Below are positions 1 to 3,660 of a stretch of DNA of 9,233 nucleotides, piece after piece. Under the pieces are notes generated by a model that was given only the letters and a program-made list of their open reading frames with translations, was not told where the DNA came from and did not search any database. Source of the DNA: Synergistaceae bacterium (lineage in GTDB: Bacteria; Synergistota; Synergistia; Synergistales; Aminobacteriaceae). Every line of letters begins with the position of its first letter. Position 1 is the stretch's first letter. Where the stretch lies: NCBI GenBank assembly GCA_017475805.1, contig JAFVEW010000115.1, positions 1 to 9,233 on the forward strand, in the 5' to 3' direction. A program made the translations under genes and the position numbers.

Positions 1-45
1 AAAATCTCCCTTGTTCTTAAAACTCGGGAGACTTTCTTTTTTTAT
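1..45 (+). terminator. Putative intrinsic terminator, possibly bidirectional
   Basis: Bases 1-10 can pair with 26-35 (core TCTCCC with GGGAGA, extended by A-T pairs with one A-C mismatch) around a 15-nt loop. A T-rich run follows at about 33-49. On the plus strand this is a stem plus U-tract that could end a transcript entering from the left. On the minus strand it lies just past the stop of the IS630 remnant and is followed by TTTT at the window edge, so it could serve both directions. It might instead be part of the IS630 terminal region. The window edge prevents a firm call. Confidence 0.4.
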
Positions 46-52
46 TTTATAC

Positions 53-205
53 TCAAAGAACTTTAAAAATTGAACAAAGAACATCATCAAATTTTTGAAA
101 ATATGGAACTGAATCAGCGATTTTTTTCTTGAGCCAATTCCAAAAATGTTCTATCGGATTTAATTCGGGGGAATATGGCGGCAGAAATATTATCTGGTGA
201 TATCC
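53..205 (-). pseudogene. IS630-family transposase, C-terminal remnant
   Basis: Reading the minus strand from about 205 to a TGA stop at 53-55 gives roughly 50 residues that include LPPYSPELNPIEHFW. This is the hallmark C-terminal block of IS630/Tc1-type DDE transposases, and its Glu in NPIE is the third catalytic acid. The N-terminal helix-turn-helix and the first two catalytic Asp residues are absent. The frame is cut where the IS3 element begins, and nothing in 1434-1667 continues it in any frame. The Gly codon at 203-205 still fits the family pattern (a G-Y-H run before the block), so native IS630 sequence probably reaches about 205. There is no start codon of its own, so the piece should be inactive. 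Family assignment is confident; which IS630 member it is cannot be said. Confidence 0.85.
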
Positions 206-206
206 T

Positions 207-229
207 AATAAAGTGGACACAATAAAAGG
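207..229 (+). repeat. Left terminal inverted repeat of the IS3 element
   Basis: AATAAAGTGGACAC (207-220), followed by AATAAAAGG (221-229), matches the reverse complement of 1413-1433 with only a 2-nt gap. This is the left end that transposase should bind. It lies 23 nt before the orfA start codon. Confidence 0.8.
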
Positions 230-237
230 AAATTAAA

Positions 238-244
238 AAGGAGG
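238..244 (+). promoter_or_regulatory. Shine-Dalgarno site of IS3 orfA
   Basis: A perfect AAGGAGG lies 7 nt before the ATG at 252, fixing the orfA start. I see no good -35/-10 pair inside the left end, so the promoter may be weak or supplied from outside. Confidence 0.8.
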
Positions 245-251
245 CACAAAA

Positions 252-536
252 ATGGGAAATCATATTCCTAAATACGACGACGAATTAAAAAAAAGTCTTG
301 TTAGCATGTATCAAAATGGAAAATCTCAAACTCAAATTGCTCGCGAATACGGAGTTTCTCTCAGTGCGTTGTCTAGGTGGATTAAGCTGTTTTCGGAGGT
401 TAAATTAGATGACCAAACTGTAATGACCGCAAAACAAATTAAAGAACTTCAAAAGCGTAATGCCTTGCTTGAAGAGGAGAATTTAATATTAAAAAAAGCG
501 ATTGCCATATTCACGCCTCACTCAAGCAACGCTTAG
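252..536 (+). CDS. IS3-family transposase OrfA (DNA-binding subunit)
   Basis: This 94-residue protein has the InsE/OrfA plan. An N-terminal helix-turn-helix at about residues 8-50 (motif SQTQIAREYGVSLSALSRWI) should recognise the element's terminal repeats. A Leu-rich helix at about 60-88 (KQIKELQKRNALLEEENLIL) fits the leucine zipper that multimerises OrfA and OrfAB. In this family OrfA alone represses or modulates transposition, and its fusion with OrfB is the active transposase. The ATG is supported by a perfect Shine-Dalgarno 7 nt upstream. Near the 3' end the frame crosses an A7G slippery run at 491-498. Ribosomes that stay in frame terminate at TAG 534-536 after a short tail with no family-specific function. 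Length is normal for the family. Confidence 0.9.
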   Translation: MGNHIPKYDDELKKSLVSMYQNGKSQTQIAREYGVSLSALSRWIKLFSEVKLDDQTVMTAKQIKELQKRNALLEEENLILKKAIAIFTPHSSNA

Positions 537-540
537 AGGC
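491..540 (+). promoter_or_regulatory. Programmed -1 ribosomal frameshift signal (slippery A7G plus stem-loop)
   Basis: AAAAAAAG occupies 491-498. In the orfA frame it reads TTA AAA AAA GCG, so a one-base backward slip re-pairs perfectly on AAA codons and enters the orfB frame, which is open from 473. Downstream, GCCTC (515-519) can pair with GAGGC (536-540), and inside it AAGC (524-527) pairs with GCTT (531-534) around an AAC loop. That makes a two-part hairpin of the stimulatory kind. The 16-nt spacer is longer than the common 5-10 nt, so the hairpin's contribution is inferred. A6G/A7 slippage is well established for IS150-type elements. Confidence 0.75.
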
Positions 541-1396
541 TGTTCATAAACTTCGTTATGAGCACAAGATAAAGACACTATGTAAAGTTCTGAATGTTAA
601 CCGTAGCACTTACTATAAGCATTTTCACTCGCCCCTCTCAAAAAGAGTGCTGGAAAATCAGACTTTAAGGACTAAAATTCTTCAACTTTACAATGCGTCC
701 GATAAAAGGCTTGGTGTAAAGAAAATGAAGCAGCGTCTTATGGCTGAATATGGCATTAATATTAGCGTGGGGAGAGTATATAGGCTTATGAAATCTATGC
801 AGTCGCCTAAAATGTCGACTCATAGAATTCATGGATACCACATGAAAAATTATACCGAACAGGCTGAAAATATACTTAAAAGGCAGTTTAGTCCACCGGC
901 TCCAAATATAGTATGGGTAAGTGATATTACTTTTATTCATACAGCTAAGGGACAAGTTTATCTATGTGTAATCATAGATTTATTTGCAAGAAAAGTTATA
1001 GCATGGAGTGTCAGCACCAGTCAAAGTACAAAATTTGTAGCCAAGCTTTTGTTAAGGGCATGGAAATTAAGAAGAAATTCTAAGTCTGTGATCTTTCATT
1101 CAGACAGAGGAACGCAATATACTTCGAAAATATTTCGACAGTTAATTGATGAACTAGGTTTCCGTCAGTGGCTTTCAACTTCAGGTTGTCCTTATGATAA
1201 TGCAGTAGTTGAAGCATTCTTCAAATTTCTCAAAAAGGAAGAAATAAATAGACGAAAGTTTTCGCAAACTGAAGAAGTAAAACAGTCTGTATTTTCTTAT
1301 ATTGAAGGATATTATAATAAAAAGCGGCCTCATAGTGCTAATGGCGGACTTTCTCCAGATGAGAAAGAAGCGGAATTTTGGACAAAAAAGAAGTAA
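491..1396 (+). CDS. IS3-family transposase OrfB (DDE catalytic part, made as OrfAB)
   Basis: This is the integrase-like RNase H-fold catalytic region (rve family). It is open from 473 with no ATG before the conserved region; the first conventional start is GTG at 647. The segment before that codon still encodes family-typical sequence (a helical segment ending in VNRSTYYKHF), so the real product is expected to be OrfAB entered by the -1 frameshift at 491-498. Counting from GTG 647, the catalytic acids are D93 in WVSDITF, D153 in FHSDRGTQYTS and E189 in YDNAVVEAFF. This gives DD(35)E spacing with the usual final Lys/Glu stretch (FLKKEE). An HTH_21-type region (about residues 10-60) precedes the catalytic core. 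The frame is uninterrupted to TAA 1394-1396, so the enzyme looks functional. Confidence 0.9.
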   Translation, partial: KKSDCHIHASLKQRLEAVHKLRYEHKIKTLCKVLNVNRSTYYKHFHSPLSKRVLENQTLRTKILQLYNASDKRLGVKKMKQRLMAEYGINISVGRVYRLMKSMQSPKMSTHRIHGYHMKNYTEQAENILKRQFSPPAPNIVWVSDITFIHTAKGQVYLCVIIDLFARKVIAWSVSTSQSTKFVAKLLLRAWKLRRNSKSVIFHSDRGTQYTSKIFRQLIDELGFRQWLSTSGCPYDNAVVEAFFKFLKKEEINRRKFSQTEEVKQSVFSYIEGYYNKKRPHSANGGLSPDEKEAEFWTKKK

Positions 1397-1412
1397 TTTT
1401 TTATTTATTTTA

Positions 1413-1433
1413 CCTTTTCGTGTCCACTTTATT
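1413..1433 (-). repeat. Right terminal inverted repeat of the IS3 element
   Basis: Read on the minus strand this is AATAAAGTGGACACG followed by AAAAGG, the partner of the left end at 207-229. It starts 17 nt after the orfB stop codon, as is usual for compact IS3 elements. Confidence 0.8.
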
Positions 1434-1667
1434 GACTATTATCCACTTCTTTAACTGATTTTCACAAATACACATTGTCGTTACTGAAACTTTAAAAACT
1501 GTGCTAATCTGTGCCCCTCATGCCAATATTCTAAAGTTCTTTTTCTATATTTTCATCGTATGCCATAATTTTGTATTATACATTTTTTAAGTTTTTAGCT
1601 ATAATGCCTTCTATTTTTTTCATTCCAAAAATATGTGTAGAGTCTTCATAAATTACGTAGTGGAATT
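1434..1667. other. AT-rich intergenic spacer between the IS3 element and pilD; no gene seen
   Basis: This 234-nt stretch has no open frame with a start codon and no recognisable remnant of the IS630 transposase. It is the 3' end of the minus-strand gene series, so a terminator would be expected, but I find no GC-rich hairpin followed by a U-run. The only candidate pairing is TTCCA with TGGAA (on the minus strand, just after the pilD stop), whose loop of about 40 nt makes it unconvincing. Read-through, Rho-dependent termination or displacement of the original terminator by the insertion are all possible. Confidence 0.5.
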
Positions 1668-2450
1668 TTATTTATTAAAACTTAAAATTGCCCACAAAGA
1701 AAAAAAACGCGAAAAAATCTCATCTCCGAAAATCATTATCACGAAGCAGCCTATTGATAAAAACGGGACAAGAGGCATAGTGTCATGACGTCCCCATTTG
1801 AACTTCCCGATTAGAATCATAATTATCGCAAACGCTCCGCCCGCTAATATACCGATATATAAAGCGGCTAAAGTAAATTTCATGCCGAGTACCGCGCCCA
1901 TTCCGCCCATGAATGAAGCATCGCCCCAGCCCATTCCGCCGCGTGAAAGGAAGATTATCAGCGCAAAAATTCCCCAGCCGACAGCCGCGCCTTCAATGCC
2001 GTCTAAAACTGCAGGCCAGCCTCCGGCAATTCTAATTAACAAACCTAAAACGCCGGGAGCAATAGCAAAAATATCAAAAACATCTCCGGTCTCAAAATCC
2101 GTCAAAGAATTTAAGACAAGTCCGCACGCTCCAATGCCGAATAGCAGGCAAGTCCAAGAAATTTTATATTTATAAAAAATCATTACGGACATTGACGCGC
2201 AAATTATTTCTACTAATAAATAACGGATCGAAATTTTAGCACCGCAGTTTTTACATTTACCGCGCTGAAACAGCCATGAAAAAATCGGTATTAATTCCCA
2301 AAATCCAAGAACATGGCCGCAAGTTTCACAGATTGAACGCTCACTACCCCACCACGTTTTATTAATGACGCTTCTGTGAGCGACGACGTTTAAGAATGAG
2401 CCGAGACACGCGCCTAAAATCCCGGCTATTATTAATAACTCAGCTGTCAT
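1668..2450 (-). CDS. pilD: Type IV prepilin peptidase / N-methyltransferase (A24 family, PilD)
   Basis: This 260-residue polytopic inner-membrane aspartyl protease should cleave the positively charged leader of type IV pilins or pseudopilins and N-methylate the new N-terminus. The N-terminal region has GSFLNVVAHR (17-26) and then the cytoplasmic cysteine domain with C41/C44 and C66/C69, a zinc site seen in bifunctional PilD proteins. The peptidase part carries both catalytic aspartates, D118 in LTDFE and D177 in GWGD (GxGD motif). Hydrophobic segments fill the rest. After GxGD the usual Lys-Leu is replaced by Ala-Ser, a minor departure. The ATG overlaps the preceding gene's stop as ATGA, with no clear Shine-Dalgarno, so translation is probably coupled. 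No pilin, ATPase or secretin gene is in the window, so its substrate (type IV pilus, type II secretion or competence) is unknown. Confidence 0.92.
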   Translation of the reverse strand: MTAELLIIAGILGACLGSFLNVVAHRSVINKTWWGSERSICETCGHVLGFWELIPIFSWLFQRGKCKNCGAKISIRYLLVEIICASMSVMIFYKYKISWTCLLFGIGACGLVLNSLTDFETGDVFDIFAIAPGVLGLLIRIAGGWPAVLDGIEGAAVGWGIFALIIFLSRGGMGWGDASFMGGMGAVLGMKFTLAALYIGILAGGAFAIIMILIGKFKWGRHDTMPLVPFLSIGCFVIMIFGDEIFSRFFSLWAILSFNK

Positions 2451-2857
2451 TGTTTCTTTTGTTTGTCATATAAATAATGACGTTCTCCATTGTCTTTTTC
2501 TCTGCCGCGCGAGTAAACCGAACCGCCGTAGCTCGTCGGAGTTTTTTTCATTTTTTGAAGCTCTCCGCTGAATTCAGCAGCGAGTTTTTCACGGTCGGTT
2601 GCTTTTCTGCTTCCGTAGGTTTTTAAGTCGCGTTCAAGATAACCTAAATCGACAAGTGCTTGAATATCAGCTGTGTCAATGTCCATAGCTTCGCCAAGTC
2701 TATAAATATCGAAATCATCGTCTTCGTTATCGCGTAAATATTCATGAACTCGCCCGTAAATATCATCGAGCCTATGCCGACAATTTCTGCAAATTCTATA
2801 ATGGTCTGAGCCGTTAGCTCTAAGATTGCCGCAAAGTCTGCATCTTACAAGTTCCAT
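2447..2857 (-). CDS. Zinc-ribbon / helix-turn-helix protein, YvyF (TIGR03826)-like
   Basis: This small 136-residue soluble protein has two CxxC pairs, C6/C9 (MELVRCRLCG) and C23/C26 (CRNCR), which should form a zinc ribbon. A predicted helical segment at about 30-78 follows, with a winged- or HTH-like stretch (IYRLGEAMDIDTADIQALVDLGYL). The tail (about 80-136) is charged, low in hydrophobics and probably disordered. The opening MELV-C-x2-C-G, the second CxxC followed by a YEFLR-like helix (here HEYLRDN) and the HTH resemble YvyF of Bacillus-type flagellar operons, a family of poorly defined role. No flagellar genes are visible here. A GGAGGG Shine-Dalgarno at 2864-2869 lies 6 nt before the ATG. 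The stop overlaps the pilD start by 4 nt, so the two are probably translated together, pointing to a role tied to surface-structure assembly. Family placement is by eye and moderate. Confidence 0.6.
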   Translation of the reverse strand: MELVRCRLCGNLRANGSDHYRICRNCRHRLDDIYGRVHEYLRDNEDDDFDIYRLGEAMDIDTADIQALVDLGYLERDLKTYGSRKATDREKLAAEFSGELQKMKKTPTSYGGSVYSRGREKDNGERHYLYDKQKKQ

Positions 2858-2863
2858 AAAAAT

Positions 2864-2869
2864 CCCTCC
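2864..2869 (-). promoter_or_regulatory. Shine-Dalgarno site of the YvyF-like gene
   Basis: On the minus strand GGAGGG lies 6 nt before the ATG at 2855-2857, in the 24-nt gap after the preceding coiled-coil gene. It supports the chosen start and independent ribosome loading at this point in the series. Confidence 0.75.
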
Positions 2870-2881
2870 GTTTTATTTATT

Positions 2882-3217
2882 TTATTTCAAATAATGCTGA
2901 ATAACAGCTACAGCAATCGGTGTAACGACTGCGGCGGCTGTGAATAAAATCCCGAACAGTGTAAACCATTTATTTTGATGTTCTTTCATGTCGTCAAAGC
3001 GGTCAATTAAACCTTCGATAGCCGTGCTGAGTTTTTCTTCGACTTTATCAATTTTCATGTCGAGAACATCCATTCTCGCGTTAAGAACGTCCATTTTTGC
3101 ATTTAACGCTATATTTAACGATTTAATTTCGCTGTGAATATCAGCCTGATTTTTTTCCATGATGGCGCGATTTTTTGCTTCACGCTCATCAAATAATTCT
3201 TTAGAAACGTATTCCAT
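2882..3217 (-). CDS. Coiled-coil protein with C-terminal membrane anchor, short paralogue (copy 2)
   Basis: The function is not known. The 111-residue product has an N-terminal YVSKELFDE segment, a heptad-patterned coiled coil at about 15-80 (NAKMDVLNARMDVLDMKIDKVE), an amphipathic link ending in Trp84, and one hydrophobic segment at about 85-107 before a short HYLK tail. It is a clear paralogue of the gene just upstream, lacking several of its heptads. A cytoplasmic coil with a C-terminal membrane tail is inferred. The topology resembles XhlA-type, DUF1640/CCDC90-type and Borrelia Bdr (KID-repeat) proteins, but coiled coils converge easily. The ATG at 3215-3217 has only a weak GAG-type ribosome site. 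It begins 15 nt after the upstream stop, so re-initiation is likely. An older upstream start is out of frame (see 3201-3233). Confidence 0.75.
   Translation of the reverse strand: MEYVSKELFDEREAKNRAIMEKNQADIHSEIKSLNIALNAKMDVLNARMDVLDMKIDKVEEKLSTAIEGLIDRFDDMKEHQNKWFTLFGILFTAAAVVTPIAVAVIQHYLK
3000..3103 (-). repeat. 104-nt near-identical block shared by the two coiled-coil genes (copy in gene 2)
   Basis: Positions 3000-3103 match 3351-3454 base for base with a single difference (A at 3068 versus G at 3419). The block encodes the coil from the NAKMDVLNARMDVLD region to the IDR motif. Sequence on both sides is visibly more diverged between the copies. Confidence 0.9.
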
Positions 3218-3233
3218 AATTTATATCACTCAT
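3201..3233 (-). pseudogene. Vestigial, out-of-frame original start of coiled-coil copy 2
   Basis: An ATG at 3231-3233 shares its A with the TAA stop of copy 1 (TAATG, the classic translational-coupling overlap). It reads Met-Ser-Asp-Ile-Asn, matching Met-Ser-Asp-Thr-Asn at the start of copy 1, but hits TAA after ten codons. Between this ATG and the shared Ser-Lys-(Asp/Glu)-Leu-Phe-Asp-Glu block, copy 1 has 39 nt and copy 2 has 31 nt. A net loss of 8 nt therefore explains the frame break. The homologous protein now has to start at the internal ATG 3215-3217. Confidence 0.65.
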
Positions 3234-3646
3234 TATTTCAAATAATGCTGCACTACAGCTACAGCAACAGGCGCGATAATAGCGGCAGCCGTGAATAAAA
3301 TTCCGAACACAGTAAACCACTTATTTTGATGTTCTTTCATGTCATCGAAACGGTCAATTAAACCTTCGATAGCCGTGCTGAGTTTTTCTTCGACTTTATC
3401 AATTTTCATGTCGAGAACGTCCATTCTCGCGTTAAGAACGTCCATTTTTGCATTCAGCTTTGTTTCAACTTTGTCAATTTTTGCGTCGAGACTATCAATT
3501 TTTGAGTTTAGTCTGACATCAAGATTATCGATTTTTGAATTAAGAGCCATAATTTCGTTTTGAAATTCAGCTTTATTTCTGGCATCGTGTTCATCGAATA
3601 AATCTTTTGAAACATAAATAGCTTCTGTTAAATTCGTATCGCTCAT
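3233..3646 (-). CDS. KID-repeat coiled-coil protein with C-terminal membrane anchor (copy 1)
   Basis: I do not recognise a named family. The 137-residue protein has a short N-terminus, then about 12 heptads at roughly 22-105 with Lys-Ile-Asp or Lys-Met-Asp at regular 7-residue or multiple spacing (KID at 38-40, 49-51, 56-58 and 81-83). After that comes the helix IDRFDDMKEHQNKWF, and one hydrophobic segment at about 111-132 before HYLK. There is no signal peptide, so a tail-anchored cytoplasmic coiled coil is the simplest topology. KID-type repeats plus a C-terminal membrane segment recall Borrelia Bdr proteins and, more loosely, XhlA or DUF1640 proteins; homology is not shown. The start is fixed by a perfect AAGGAGG 7 nt upstream that overlaps the uvrA stop codon. 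Its place between uvrA and yvyF/pilD does not reveal a role. Confidence 0.8.
   Translation of the reverse strand: MSDTNLTEAIYVSKDLFDEHDARNKAEFQNEIMALNSKIDNLDVRLNSKIDSLDAKIDKVETKLNAKMDVLNARMDVLDMKIDKVEEKLSTAIEGLIDRFDDMKEHQNKWFTVFGILFTAAAIIAPVAVAVVQHYLK
3351..3454 (-). repeat. 104-nt near-identical block shared by the two coiled-coil genes (copy in gene 1)
   Basis: This is the partner of 3000-3103, with one mismatch in 104 nt. The centre-to-centre distance is 351 nt in direct orientation, so recombination between the blocks could delete or amplify one gene unit. Confidence 0.9.
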
Positions 3647-3653
3647 GATTAAT

Positions 3654-3660
3654 CCTCCTT
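3654..3660 (-). promoter_or_regulatory. Shine-Dalgarno of coiled-coil copy 1, overlapping the uvrA stop
   Basis: On the minus strand the uvrA stop TAA runs directly into the ribosome site as TAAGGAGG, 7 nt before the ATG at 3644-3646. Terminating uvrA ribosomes would sit on this site, which favours coupled translation. This is one of the two perfect AAGGAGG sites I found. Confidence 0.85.

Larger units (their letters stand above)
207..1433 (+). mobile_element. IS3-family insertion sequence (IS150-like), apparently intact
   Basis: An element of about 1.23 kb, bounded by imperfect inverted repeats, carries orfA and orfB in the overlapping -1 arrangement typical of the IS3 family. The ends match exactly for 14 nt (AATAAAGTGGACAC) and then, after a 2-nt gap, for AAAAGG. 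No convincing target-site duplication is visible: flanks at the likely ends are CCT and GAC. A TAT triplet occurs at 201-203 and again at 1437-1439, but accepting it would put non-matching bases inside the element, so exact ends are uncertain by a few nt. All reading frames and catalytic residues look intact, so the copy may be active. The insertion abuts an older IS630 remnant, making this a mobile-element cluster at the 3' end of a housekeeping gene series. The IS150 subgroup is inferred from the A-rich slippery site and OrfA style. Confidence 0.88.

Noticed and set aside
665..955. 96-residue minus-strand frame inside the IS3 orfB
   Set aside because: It is antisense to the catalytic transposase frame, with no motif and no ribosome site.
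1432..1460. Outward -35-like TTGACT created at the IS3 right end
   Set aside because: No acceptable -10 hexamer lies 16-18 nt downstream, and the neighbouring genes are on the opposite strand, so an activating hybrid promoter is not supported.
1481..1552. 23-codon minus-strand frame in the spacer, considered as a protein remnant
   Set aside because: It has no start codon, is too short to assign, and resembles neither the IS630 transposase nor any family I recognise.
1630..1667. TTCCA/TGGAA pairing after pilD considered as a terminator
   Set aside because: A five-pair AT-rich stem with a loop of about 40 nt and no proper U-tract is not a credible intrinsic terminator.
1798..2175. 125-residue plus-strand open frame opposite pilD
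   Set aside because: It is a Pro/Lys/Ile-rich shadow of a clear prepilin peptidase with catalytic motifs on the other strand. It has no ribosome site or recognisable domain.
3339..3563. Plus-strand frame of repetitive Ser/Ile/Leu content
   Set aside because: It is the antisense of the heptad repeats in coiled-coil copy 1. Its periodicity is inherited from the real gene.
3233..3646. Short regular repeats in the coiled-coil gene considered as a CRISPR array or tandem-repeat locus
   Set aside because: The periodicity is 21 nt (heptads) within an open reading frame. There are no unique spacers and no leader.
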